Assembly (NCBI GenBank): GCA_019455285.1
Contig: JACFMS010000017.1
Span: 1 to 64,000, forward strand
DNA length: 64,000 bases
DNA from: Sphingomonadales bacterium
Lineage (GTDB): Bacteria; Pseudomonadota; Alphaproteobacteria; Sphingomonadales; Govanellaceae
Direction: 5' to 3'
Positions 10,078 through 18,520 of this stretch are shown in pieces. Position numbers and translations under genes: made by a program. Below the pieces are notes generated by a model. It made no database searches. It was given only the letters and a program-made list of their open reading frames with translations, and was not told the DNA's origin. Position 1 is the stretch's first letter, and the number at the start of each line of letters is the position of its first letter.

Positions 10078-10113
10078 AGGGCCGCCGCAAGCAAAGGTTA
10101 GTGTGGCGGCCCT
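10078..10113 (+). terminator. Hairpin between pstS and pstC
   Basis: AGGGCCGCC (10078-10086) and GGCGGCCCT (10105-10113) form a perfect 9-bp stem with an 18-base loop. The following bases are AATTGATAG, without a T-run. In this position it more likely protects the pstS message or partly attenuates transcription, giving more binding protein than permease, than acts as a full terminator. Confidence 0.55.
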
Positions 10114-10162
10114 AATTGATAGCAGGCACTACCAAAGAAGGTCGCAATAAGAAAGCCGCCAG

Positions 10163-11542
10163 ATGTTCATGACCACCCTCCTTTGTCTGCTGGCGCTCTC
10201 CATGGCGAGCTTTTTCCTGTTCAATGCCCGCGCCCGCGCCATGGCTGCCAACACATCCGCGCGGCTCCATTCCCTGCCGTCCTATCATGGCGCTTACGTA
10301 GCGTTGCGGGTGGCGCTTCCCTCTGTCGCTTTCTTGCTGATCTGGAGCTTGTGTCAGCAGCCGATCATCGATCGGCTGGTGATGTCGGGCCTGCCCGCTG
10401 AAGCTACCACCGGCATGGGCAGAGGTGCGCTTGATCTGATCTTAAGCGAAATAAAGACTGTCGCCGACGGCCGCATTTTTGGCGAGCCTAGCCCAACCAT
10501 TCTTGCAGCGGCGGAGCAATACAAAGAATGGCGACAACTTGGCCAGTATGCGCTCTTTGCCGGCGGACTAGGGATTGCGATTGTCGCCCTCTATCTGGCG
10601 CATCGCAAAATCGCCGTGGAGTTCCGCGCCCGCCAGCAGGTGGAGCGCATCGTCAATGGTCTGATGATTTTCTGCTCCCTGGTGGCCATTCTGACCACGC
10701 TCGGCATCGTTTTCTCGCTACTGTTTGAGGCCTACCGGTTTTTTGAACTTGTCCCCTGGCATGAATTCTTCTTCGGGCTCAACTGGGAGCCGCAAATCCC
10801 CCTGCGCGCTGATCAAGTGGCGGGGTTGGGCGCGTTCGGCGCTATTCCGGTATTTACCGGAACGTTATTGATCGCCATCGTCGCCATTCTGGTGGCCGGT
10901 CCGATCGGGCTTTTCAGCGCCATTTATCTGGTGGAATACGCCGCGCCGAAAACCCGCGCTGTCATCAAGCCGACCTTGGAGATCCTGTCCGGCATCCCCA
11001 CGGTGGTCTACGGCTTTTTTGCGGTGCTGGTCGTGGCGCCGGCGATCACCGCTTTCGGTCAGCACCTCGGCATCGAGATGGCGCCCAACAGCGCCCTGGC
11101 GGCGGGGTTGGTGATGGGAATCATGATTGTACCCTTCATTTCCTCCCTGTCCGATGACGCCATTCGCGCCGTGCCGCAGGCGATGCGCGACGGCGCCTAT
11201 GCCCTCGGCGCCACCAAGGCGGAAACCATCGTATCGGTGTTATTGCCGGCGGCGCTGCCGGGCATCGTCGGCGGTTTTCTCCTGGCCATCAGCCGCGCCA
11301 TCGGCGAGACCATGATCGTGGTGATGGCGGCCGGACTCATCGCCAACCTCACCGCCAATCCGTTTGAGGCGGTGACCACGGTAACCGTACAAATCGTCAC
11401 CCTCCTTATCGGCGACACCGAGTTTGACAGCCCCAAGACGCTGGCCGCCTTTGCGCTGGGTCTGGTGCTGTTTGCCGTAACCCTGTGCCTGAATATCATC
11501 GCCCTTAGGATCGTGCGGAAATATAGGGAAATGTATGAATAG
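10163..11542 (+). CDS. pstC: Phosphate ABC transporter permease PstC
   Basis: PstC is an inner-membrane subunit of the high-affinity phosphate importer. The 459-residue protein is longer than the E. coli form because of an N-terminal extension with two or three extra hydrophobic segments (residues 1-150). The permease core starts near residue 230 and contains the ABC coupling motif region MRDGAYALGATKAETI, followed by PAALPGIVGGFLLAISRAIGET. The gene overlaps pstA by 8 bases. A second ATG two codons in (10169) is an equally possible start. The extended form is usual for PstC proteins of alphaproteobacteria. Confidence 0.93.
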   Translation: MFMTTLLCLLALSMASFFLFNARARAMAANTSARLHSLPSYHGAYVALRVALPSVAFLLIWSLCQQPIIDRLVMSGLPAEATTGMGRGALDLILSEIKTVADGRIFGEPSPTILAAAEQYKEWRQLGQYALFAGGLGIAIVALYLAHRKIAVEFRARQQVERIVNGLMIFCSLVAILTTLGIVFSLLFEAYRFFELVPWHEFFFGLNWEPQIPLRADQVAGLGAFGAIPVFTGTLLIAIVAILVAGPIGLFSAIYLVEYAAPKTRAVIKPTLEILSGIPTVVYGFFAVLVVAPAITAFGQHLGIEMAPNSALAAGLVMGIMIVPFISSLSDDAIRAVPQAMRDGAYALGATKAETIVSVLLPAALPGIVGGFLLAISRAIGETMIVVMAAGLIANLTANPFEAVTTVTVQIVTLLIGDTEFDSPKTLAAFALGLVLFAVTLCLNIIALRIVRKYREMYE

Positions 11543-12830
11543 TCCCGCCGCGCCATCCCAGAAGCCCATGTCCTTCTTTCTGACCACGGCGGCCATTAAT
11601 AGGGTGTGTCGCCGCAAGGCGGCGGATCGGCGCCTGCGGCTTTATGGTCTGATTGCCATTGGACTGGCGGTGGCCATGCTGGCGACGCTCTTTGTTTCAC
11701 TCATCATGACCGGTTATCCCTCCTTCGTGCAAACCCATGTCACGTTGGATGTCTATCTGAACCCCGCCGATATCAAGGCTGACAACCCCGAAACCGGCAA
11801 TTACCGCGCCGTCATCAAGGAGAGCCTTGTTACGCTGTTTCCCGAGGTCAAGAATCCCCGGCAACAGCGCGCTTTGCAGGGCCTGATCAGCAACGGCGCG
11901 CAATATATGCTGCGCGACAAAGTGGCCGCCAACCCGTCGCTTATCGGCCAAATGGTTTCCCTTAAGGTTCCGGCCACTGATATGGTGGACCAGTTCCACA
12001 AGGGCGTTATTTCCCGCGAACTGCCGGAAGATCAGCGCAAGATCAGCGATCAGCAAATTGTCTGGTACGATGCGCTGGCAGCCGCCGGCCGCATCACAAC
12101 GCCGTTCAACTGGGCCTTGTTTTTCAATTCCGACAGCCGCTTTCCTGAGCTTGCGGGCTTGAAGGGCGCCATCGCTGGTTCCTTCTATGCCTTGGCGGTT
12201 TGTTTTCTGATCAGCTTTCCCGTCGGCATCGCCGCCGCCATCTACCTTGAGGAATTCGCCGCAAGGAACAAGATGACCGACTTCATCGAAGTGAACATCA
12301 ACAATCTGGCAGCTATTCCTTCAGTGGTGTTCGGGCTTTTGGGTCTGGCGCTGTTCCTGCAGTTCATGGGCTTGCCCCGCTCCGCGCCATTGGTCGGCGG
12401 CATCGTGCTGTCATTGATGACGTTGCCGACCATCATCATCGCCACCCGAGTGGCCCTGAAGGCGGTACCGCCCAGCATCCGCGAAGCGGCGCTGGGGCTG
12501 GGCGCCTCGCGCCAGCAGGTAGTGTTCCATCACGTTCTGCCGCTGTCCCTGCCCGGCGTCATGACCGGCGCCATTATCGGCTTGGCGCGGGCGTTGGGGG
12601 AAACCGCACCCTTGCTCCTTATTGGCATGAACGCCTTCATCACTTCAGACCCCGGCGGCCTGATGGATCCGGCGACCGCCCTGCCGACGCAAATATTTAT
12701 CTGGGCTGATAGCCCGGAACGCGGTTTTGCTGCACGCACCTCCGCCGCCATCCTAGTGCTGATCGGCTTTCTCTTGCTCATGAACATCACCGCCATTTTC
12801 CTGCGTCAAAAGTTCGAGCGAAAATGGTGA
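11535..12830 (+). CDS. pstA: Phosphate ABC transporter permease PstA
   Basis: PstA forms the membrane channel together with PstC. The 431-residue protein has an N-terminal membrane helix (about 35-57), then a large hydrophilic insert of about 150 residues before the permease core. The core shows the [20 protein letters not shown] coupling region and [13 protein letters not shown]. This long-insert form pairs with the extended PstC next to it. The start ATG lies inside the last codons of pstC (8-base overlap), which supports coupled translation. Confidence 0.93.
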   Translation: MNSPAAPSQKPMSFFLTTAAINRVCRRKAADRRLRLYGLIAIGLAVAMLATLFVSLIMTGYPSFVQTHVTLDVYLNPADIKADNPETGNYRAVIKESLVTLFPEVKNPRQQRALQGLISNGAQYMLRDKVAANPSLIGQMVSLKVPATDMVDQFHKGVISRELPEDQRKISDQQIVWYDALAAAGRITTPFNWALFFNSDSRFPELAGLKGAIAGSFYALAVCFLISFPVGIAAAIYLEEFAARNKMTDFIEVNINNLAAIPSVVFGLLGLALFLQFMGLPRSAPLVGGIVLSLMTLPTIIIATRVALKAVPPSIREAALGLGASRQQVVFHHVLPLSLPGVMTGAIIGLARALGETAPLLLIGMNAFITSDPGGLMDPATALPTQIFIWADSPERGFAARTSAAILVLIGFLLLMNITAIFLRQKFERKW

Positions 12831-12864
12831 CGCTATTGCATTTAACCTAGAGGCGATTAGAGTC

Positions 12865-13689
12865 ATGGATGTTGCCGAACTGCCATTAAGGACACCAGGT
12901 ATGGCAAGCCTTATCCAGGATGCCCCCCTGCAGGACATCAAAATTCAAGCCCGCAATGTGTGCGTGCATTACGGCGACAAGCTTGCCTTGAACGACGTCA
13001 GCGTTGATATTCTGGACAAGACCGTAACCGCATTCATCGGTCCGTCCGGCTGCGGTAAGTCCACTTTCCTGCGCTGCTTTAATCGCATGAACGATGTCAT
13101 CGAAGGCTGCCGCTTTAGTGGGCAGATCACTCTTGACGGCAGCGACATCTATGATCCCGCCGTCGATCCAGTCCATTTGCGTGCCCGGGTCGGCATGGTG
13201 TTTCAAAAACCCAATCCGTTCCCGAAATCTATCTATGACAATGTCGCCTATGGCCCGCGCATCCACGGCCAAGCCGCCAACAGCAGCGAACTTGATGAGA
13301 TCGTCATCACCAGCCTGCAGAAATCCGGGCTTTGGGATGAGGTCAAGGATCGCATGGATGAGCCCGGCACCGCCTTATCGGGTGGGCAACAGCAACGCTT
13401 GTGCATCGCCCGCGCCATTGCTGTCGATCCCGAAGTCATTTTGATGGACGAACCCTGCTCCGCCTTGGACCCCATCGCCACCGCCCGGATCGAGGAACTG
13501 ATCGATGACTTGCGCACTCGCTACGCCATCGTCATCGTCACCCATTCGATGCAGCAGGCGGCCCGGGTATCGCAGAAGACCGCCTTCTTCCACCTCGGGG
13601 TATTAATGGAATACGGCCCGACGGCGCAGATTTTCACCAATCCTAGGAACGAAAAAACCAAGGATTACATTACCGGCAGGTACGGCTGA
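12865..13689 (+). CDS. pstB: Phosphate ABC transporter ATP-binding protein
   Basis: PstB drives phosphate import by ATP hydrolysis on the cytoplasmic side. All ABC motifs are present: Walker [11 protein letters not shown]-loop [16 protein letters not shown], signature [14 protein letters not shown], Walker [14 protein letters not shown] and the switch histidine in VTHSMQQA. The Q-loop sequence is diagnostic of PstB. The protein has 274 residues. A GAGG-like site precedes the ATG at 12865; an alternative ATG lies at 12901. It sits 34 bases downstream of pstA. Confidence 0.97.
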   Translation: MDVAELPLRTPGMASLIQDAPLQDIKIQARNVCVHYGDKLALNDVSVDILDKTVTAFIGPSGCGKSTFLRCFNRMNDVIEGCRFSGQITLDGSDIYDPAVDPVHLRARVGMVFQKPNPFPKSIYDNVAYGPRIHGQAANSSELDEIVITSLQKSGLWDEVKDRMDEPGTALSGGQQQRLCIARAIAVDPEVILMDEPCSALDPIATARIEELIDDLRTRYAIVIVTHSMQQAARVSQKTAFFHLGVLMEYGPTAQIFTNPRNEKTKDYITGRYG

Positions 13690-13703
13690 CGGAGATCGCC
13701 GCC

Positions 13704-14423
13704 ATGGTTCATCGCCACACTGTAAGCTCCTATGATGAAGACTTAAACCACCTGCGCGGCCTGATTACGCGCATGGCCGGCCTGGCCGATATGCAGCTTT
13801 CGGATGGCGTCAGCGCGCTGATCAAGCGCAACGATGACATCGCGCGGCAAGTCATCGCCGCTGATAAGGCTCTCGATATCATGGAGAATGAGGCCGAGCA
13901 GGCAGCCATCGAGCTCATTGCGCTTCGCTCGCCCATGGCTGATGATCTGCGCGAAATCGTCTCCGCCCTGAAAATATCCTCGATTCTGGAGCGCATCGGC
14001 GACTATGGCAAGAATATCGCCAAGCGGTCTTTGGTGTTGAATCAAAGCGAGCCCATAAAAACCGCCGTCATCATTCCGCAGATGGCGGCTCATGCCAAAA
14101 CCATGCTCAAGGATGCGCTGGACGCCTTCATTGATCGCGATAGCGACAAGGCGATGATGGTCTGGCAGAGCGACAAGGCGATCGATGGCTTAAACAGCAG
14201 CCTGTTTCGCGAGCTGCTGACTTATATGATGGAAAATCCCCGGCTGATCACGCCATGCACCCATTTGCTGTTCGTATCAAAGAACATCGAGCGCATCGGC
14301 GATCATGTCACCAACATCGCGGAGATCGTCTATTACCTCGTCACCGGCAATCGTCTGGATCAAGATCGACCAAAAAGCGACGAGTCGGCAACGATTTCGG
14401 TAACGCCGCCCATCGGCCGATAG
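13704..14423 (+). CDS. phoU: Phosphate signalling complex protein PhoU
   Basis: PhoU links the Pst transporter to PhoR and keeps the kinase in its phosphatase state when phosphate is plentiful. The 239-residue protein is built of two three-helix bundles, each with the PhoU pattern: MAGLADMQLSDGV with D..IE..A in the first half, and KNIERIGDHVTNIAEIV in the second, where acidic residues bind metals. The gene begins 14 bases after pstB, with GGAG shortly upstream, and precedes phoB by 14 bases. Confidence 0.95.
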   Translation: MVHRHTVSSYDEDLNHLRGLITRMAGLADMQLSDGVSALIKRNDDIARQVIAADKALDIMENEAEQAAIELIALRSPMADDLREIVSALKISSILERIGDYGKNIAKRSLVLNQSEPIKTAVIIPQMAAHAKTMLKDALDAFIDRDSDKAMMVWQSDKAIDGLNSSLFRELLTYMMENPRLITPCTHLLFVSKNIERIGDHVTNIAEIVYYLVTGNRLDQDRPKSDESATISVTPPIGR

Positions 14424-14437
14424 GAAACACTTTTGCC

Positions 14438-15127
14438 ATGACCGCGCGCCTCCTCCTCATCGAAGACGACCTGAGCTTGACCGAGCTCATTCGCTATAAC
14501 CTCGAGCAGGAGGGCTTTGCGGTAACAGTCACCACCGACGGCGAGGACGGACTGGCCCAGGCGTTGGAAATGCCGCCCGATCTCATCATCCTCGATTGGA
14601 TGCTGCCCAGCCTGTCGGGCATCGAAATCTGCCGCCGGTTGCGCCGCGCGCCGGCCACCGCCAACGTGCCGGTAATCATGCTGACCGCCCGCGCCGAGGA
14701 GGCTGATCGGGTGCGCGGTCTTGATACCGGGGCCGACGATTATCTGACCAAACCCTTCTCCCCCCGGGAACTGATTGCCCGAATTCATGCCATTTTACGG
14801 CGCATCCGCCCGGCCCTGGCGGGCCAGAGTCTGCATTTTGATAGCATTGTTCTTGATGCCACCTCGCACAAGGTGACAAGGGACGGCGCACCCGTCCATC
14901 TCGGCCCCACTGAATTCCGTCTCCTGCGCCATTTCATGGAGCACCCCGGCCGGGTGTTTTCCCGCGAACAGCTGCTGGACGCCGTGTGGGGACATGACGT
15001 CTATGTGGAATTACGGACGGTGGACGTCCATATCCGCCGGCTGCGCAAGGCGCTCAACCGCAGCGGCGGCAAGGATGTCATCCGCACCGTCCGCGCCGCC
15101 GGCTATGCCCTGGACGCCAATACCTAA
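14438..15127 (+). CDS. phoB: Phosphate regulon response regulator PhoB
   Basis: PhoB is the transcription factor of the phosphate regulon and should bind the Pho box at 8882. The receiver domain (1-120) has the acidic pair in LIEDD, phosphoacceptor D53 in LDWMLP, and K in TKPFSPRELIARI. The C-terminal OmpR/PhoB winged helix contains VELRTVDVHIRRLRKAL, the recognition region. The ATG at 14438 is chosen because the receiver fold starts immediately; the open frame extends back over the end of phoU without homology. Having phoB at the end and phoR at the start of the block is an uncommon but sensible order. Confidence 0.95.
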   Translation: MTARLLLIEDDLSLTELIRYNLEQEGFAVTVTTDGEDGLAQALEMPPDLIILDWMLPSLSGIEICRRLRRAPATANVPVIMLTARAEEADRVRGLDTGADDYLTKPFSPRELIARIHAILRRIRPALAGQSLHFDSIVLDATSHKVTRDGAPVHLGPTEFRLLRHFMEHPGRVFSREQLLDAVWGHDVYVELRTVDVHIRRLRKALNRSGGKDVIRTVRAAGYALDANT

Positions 15128-15509
15128 GCCTTAGCTGTCGGCAAGTTTTACACTTGGTAATCTCGAATACATCCTAACTGCAAGAGAATCCCGCAGAATT
15201 CCCGGCTTTTGTCCGGGCGGCTTAGGTGTGGTCCGATTCTTGCTTTTAGTTTTTTCGTGGGTTTTGGGGCGACAGCGATCGCCTTAAAAAAAGAGATCGA
15301 CCACAAACGGCCGGCGCCTCGGCGCCGACGTGGAGAAAAACAGGTGACGAGTCGAAGATATTGTGGTTTTATACCTGCCGGGTGCACGATCTTGTGCCAT
15401 AAGGCCGGGGTTGGGGAATCGCGGCGGATCGTTGACGCACACCAGGCCATGTTCATCTTGGTCGGCAGGCGTAACGTCTCTTTGGCTGTCGGTTCGAGCT
15501 GAGGGGCCA
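15128..15509. other. Intergenic region after phoB, no convincing gene
   Basis: This 382-base stretch has no confident gene. A weak CCCGG/CCGGG hairpin lies about 75 bases after the phoB stop. A GGCGCC-rich palindrome (GGCGCCTCGGCGCC) sits near 15313. A TTG-started open frame on the plus strand (15209-15502) has one hydrophobic patch but no recognisable ribosome site and an odd Arg/Cys-rich composition, so it is not called. The region probably carries the promoter of the small membrane protein gene that follows. Confidence 0.4.
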
Positions 15510-15794
15510 ATGCAAACGATGTCGGACGTATCCCAAGATAATGAAAAAGATCGCCTGTCCTGGCGCAATTCGGTTCTGGTGTGGGTGGTTGGCGCCGTTC
15601 TGGGCTGGGTGGTGGCGGTGGTTGCCGTCTATAGCGCCCTGCGATCCGAAGACAGCCCCATGATCGCGCAAGACCGGCCGGCGCTGCCGGAAGGGCACGA
15701 GCTGGCTGACGACGCGAAGGCCCGGGAACTCAATGAGGTGATGCCCGCCGCCGGTGATGACGTGCCGGAGGAAGTCGGCGGCCGCGAGCCGTAA
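15510..15794 (+). CDS. Small single-span membrane protein, function unknown
   Basis: The 94-residue protein is not recognised. One membrane helix is clear (about residues 21-44, VLVWVVGAVLGWVVAVVAVY). It follows a charged N-terminus and precedes an acidic, proline-rich tail of about 50 residues with several Glu/Asp pairs, which would lie in the periplasm if the N-terminus is inside. The ATG at 15510 is chosen over upstream codons because GAGGGG lies just ahead of it. It ends 2 bases before the convergent protease gene. No homologue-based role can be offered. Confidence 0.65.
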   Translation: MQTMSDVSQDNEKDRLSWRNSVLVWVVGAVLGWVVAVVAVYSALRSEDSPMIAQDRPALPEGHELADDAKARELNEVMPAAGDDVPEEVGGREP

Positions 15795-15795
15795 T

Positions 15796-16575
15796 TTATA
15801 ATCCCGCTTTTTGCAGCAATTGGTAGATGTAAACCACGGGAATGGCGAAGGAAATTCCCGTCGGGTTGGTCAGCGCCCGCTCCTTCGTCTCCTTGACGAA
15901 GGTGCTGTTTAAAATCCCCACCACCCGGCCGCTGGTTATGTCATAGACCGGGCTGCCGCTGTTGCCGGGAAACGCCGTTAAATCAAGTTGATAGACGTCG
16001 AACGGATTGCGCAGGATCATCTTGGCGTCCAGGAGACGCGAATCCGGCTGCGGGATGCGGATCGGCGTGATGGCCGAGATGATGCCGGAATGGGTGACCG
16101 GGTAGACGCCCAGCACCGAGCCGATGGGATAGCCGGTGACGGCAATCGCCGTGCCGTCGGGCATGAGCCCGCCGGTACCCAGACGCGCCGGCGGCAACGC
16201 ATTGCCGGTGATTTTCAGGATCGCCACGTCATGATCAGGATCGATGGCGATCACCTCGGCGTCACGATCGCTGTAATTGCGACCATTGCCAACGATGATG
16301 ACCAGCCGTTCCATATTGGTCACGTTGATGCCGCCGGATACGACATGATAATTGGTGGCTACATACCGACCGTCATGCACGACAAATCCCGTGCCTTTCA
16401 AGTCGATAGGCGGCCGTCGCAATGCCTGAAAGGTGCCGATGCCGACGATGCTGCGACGCACTTCCTGGACGAGGTTGGGCAGACTGTCCGATATCGTCGG
16501 GTGCGCCAAGGCCGCGTTCGCGCCGCTTGCCGCGATGGCAAGCCATACCACACATAAGCGAATGTACGTCATCAT
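15796..16575 (-). CDS. Periplasmic trypsin-like serine protease (DegP-like, without PDZ domain)
   Basis: The 259-residue protein starts with a signal peptide (about residues 1-24, ending GANAALA) and is predicted to be exported. The S1 fold follows with a full catalytic triad: H77 in TNYHVV, D116 in DHDVAILK and S206 in FPGNSGSP. No PDZ domain follows, unlike DegP, DegQ or DegS, and the chain ends after the protease domain. It lies 25 bases downstream of the XrtA amidotransferase on the same strand, so it may be co-transcribed as the last gene of the XrtA locus. A link to processing of exported proteins there is possible but unproven. Confidence 0.85.
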   Translation of the reverse strand: MMTYIRLCVVWLAIAASGANAALAHPTISDSLPNLVQEVRRSIVGIGTFQALRRPPIDLKGTGFVVHDGRYVATNYHVVSGGINVTNMERLVIIVGNGRNYSDRDAEVIAIDPDHDVAILKITGNALPPARLGTGGLMPDGTAIAVTGYPIGSVLGVYPVTHSGIISAITPIRIPQPDSRLLDAKMILRNPFDVYQLDLTAFPGNSGSPVYDITSGRVVGILNSTFVKETKERALTNPTGISFAIPVVYIYQLLQKAGL

Positions 16576-16600
16576 GCGCGGATCCCCATGGAGCCATTAA

Positions 16601-18499
16601 TCATGAAATTTTGGCGCGTTTAAGGCTCGATTCGAACATCAGCACCGCCCATAGGGCGGCGCTATGGTTGGAGCGCCCGGATTGATGCTCATCCACAAGC
16701 CGGGTTAAGAAGCTCATATCGAGAATGCCAGTGTCGCTAAGAAGCTCGCTTTGCGCAACCTTTCTGATCTTGTCTTTGAGCGCGCCGCGAAACCAGTTCT
16801 CCAGCGGCACGGCAAAACCCATCTTTTCCCGATAGAGCGTACGCTCTGACAATAACGGCTCCAGAGCGCGCTTGAACGACAGTTTGCCTTGCCGCCCCTC
16901 GATATGCTGCGCCGGCGGAATCTGCGCCGCCCATTCCATGAATTTGTGGTCGAGGATGGGCACCCGCACCTCCAGCGAATGGGCCATGCTGGCGCGATCA
17001 ACCTTGGTCAGGATATCGCCGGCAAGATAGGTTTTGATGTCAGCGTACTGAATACGCGACAGCTCGTTGTCCACCGGCGCGTTATCCATGACGTTGCGCA
17101 ACACGCTTAAGGCTTCATAACCGCCCAAGCTCTTGCGGAATGAGGAACGCAACAGACAACTACGCAACCGGGTGGGCAGAATCGACACGCTGTGGAAATA
17201 ACCCTCCGCAGCGTCGAACGATAGAGCTTCGAAGGTGGACTTGGCGCGCAGAAATTTGGGCGCCCAGTCGAGCTTGGGGTACAAGCGGCCAAGAGCGCCA
17301 AAAATCGGCCGCCGCAGCATCAACGGCAGGCGATCGCGCAGGCGCTGCTCGTACATGTGCCAGCGGTGACGGCGGTAGCCGGCAAACAACTCATCGCCGC
17401 CATCGCCGGACAGCGCCACCGTGACATGCTCGCGCGCCAGTTCGCACACCCGATAGGTGGGCATTGCCGAGCTATCGGCGAAGGGCTCATCATAAAGATC
17501 GGCCAAGCGATCGACGAGCTCGAAATCATCGGGGTTGACCACCCGCGTGGTATGCGTGGTGTGATAGCGCCGCGCCACCTCTTGGGCGAAATCACGCTCG
17601 TCGTAGTCGGGCTGATCAAAGCCGATGGAATAGGTATTGACCGACCCCGTCGACAAGCCCGCCATCAACGCCACTACGGCGCTGGAATCGACGCCGCCGG
17701 AGAGAAACGCGCCCAACGGCACGTCGGCAATAAGGCGCAGCTTGACCGCCTCTTTCAGGCGCAGCACCAGTTCTTCCCGCACCGCTTCCGGAGTCAGTTT
17801 AGGATCAGTGCGAAATGCAATGTCCCAAAATGCCTTGGGTTCCGCGGCGTCAGCCCCACGGCGCTGTACCAGGATATGGCCAGGCGGCAATTTGCGGACG
17901 CTCTTTAAGATGGTTTTCGGCTCCGGGATATAGCCGTAGGCGAAATAGTCCTCCACCGCCTGCGGATCGATCGCGCGGGGTAAATCAGGAAGGGCGAAGA
18001 TCGCCTTTAATTCCGAGGCGAAGGCCAGACGGCCATCGGCCAAGTGCGCATAATAAAGCGGCTTGATGCCCAGCCGATCGCGGGCCAGAAACAACGTCTT
18101 GACTCGGCGATCCCAGACGGCGATGGCGAACATGCCGCGAAAGCGCTCGACGCAGGCCGGACCCCAGGCATCCCAGCCATAAACGATGACCTCGGTATCG
18201 CAGTGGGAGCGAAACTGGTAGCCCATTTTCTCCAGCTCCGCCCGTACCTCCATGAAATTGTAAATTTCGCCATTGAAGACGACCTGAATGTCGCCCGTCT
18301 CGTTGCTCATCGGCTGATGGCCGGCTTCGGTGAGGTCGATAATGGCCAGCCGGCGATGCCCCAGCGCCACCCCCGGCTCCACATGCACGCCCCAGCCGTC
18401 CGGCCCACGGTGGGTCAGGGTGTCGTTCATGCGGATCAACAACTGCCGGTCGAACTGCCGTTCGCCGGTGCGGTCGAACACCCCTACTAGACCACACAT
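16601..18499 (-). CDS. XrtA/PEP-CTERM system amidotransferase (asparagine-synthetase-like, glutaminase-active form)
   Basis: This 632-residue protein is predicted to transfer an amide group, or form an amide bond, during exopolysaccharide or surface-polymer synthesis. It begins MCGLVGVF, keeping the Cys2 nucleophile of class II glutamine amidotransferases. The synthetase half has the ATP-pyrophosphatase loop LSGGVDSSAVV and a second conserved ALSGDGGDELFAGY. The match is to the amidotransferase repeatedly found in exosortase A loci. It follows the exosortase gene by 21 bases. Ordinary AsnB for asparagine synthesis is the alternative, but context and length favour the XrtA type. Confidence 0.88.
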   Translation of the reverse strand: MCGLVGVFDRTGERQFDRQLLIRMNDTLTHRGPDGWGVHVEPGVALGHRRLAIIDLTEAGHQPMSNETGDIQVVFNGEIYNFMEVRAELEKMGYQFRSHCDTEVIVYGWDAWGPACVERFRGMFAIAVWDRRVKTLFLARDRLGIKPLYYAHLADGRLAFASELKAIFALPDLPRAIDPQAVEDYFAYGYIPEPKTILKSVRKLPPGHILVQRRGADAAEPKAFWDIAFRTDPKLTPEAVREELVLRLKEAVKLRLIADVPLGAFLSGGVDSSAVVALMAGLSTGSVNTYSIGFDQPDYDERDFAQEVARRYHTTHTTRVVNPDDFELVDRLADLYDEPFADSSAMPTYRVCELAREHVTVALSGDGGDELFAGYRRHRWHMYEQRLRDRLPLMLRRPIFGALGRLYPKLDWAPKFLRAKSTFEALSFDAAEGYFHSVSILPTRLRSCLLRSSFRKSLGGYEALSVLRNVMDNAPVDNELSRIQYADIKTYLAGDILTKVDRASMAHSLEVRVPILDHKFMEWAAQIPPAQHIEGRQGKLSFKRALEPLLSERTLYREKMGFAVPLENWFRGALKDKIRKVAQSELLSDTGILDMSFLTRLVDEHQSGRSNHSAALWAVLMFESSLKRAKIS

Positions 18500-18520
18500 C
18501 CACCCGTCCCCTTAACTTAC

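Noticed and set aside
15209-15502. Possible 97-codon membrane protein gene after phoB
   Set aside because: It starts at TTG with no ribosome site, has a poor composition after the first 25 residues, and no similarity was recognised.
16601-18499. Ordinary asparagine synthetase B
   Set aside because: The position directly after xrtA and the overall match to the exosortase-linked amidotransferase make the XrtA role more likely, although asparagine synthesis is not excluded.
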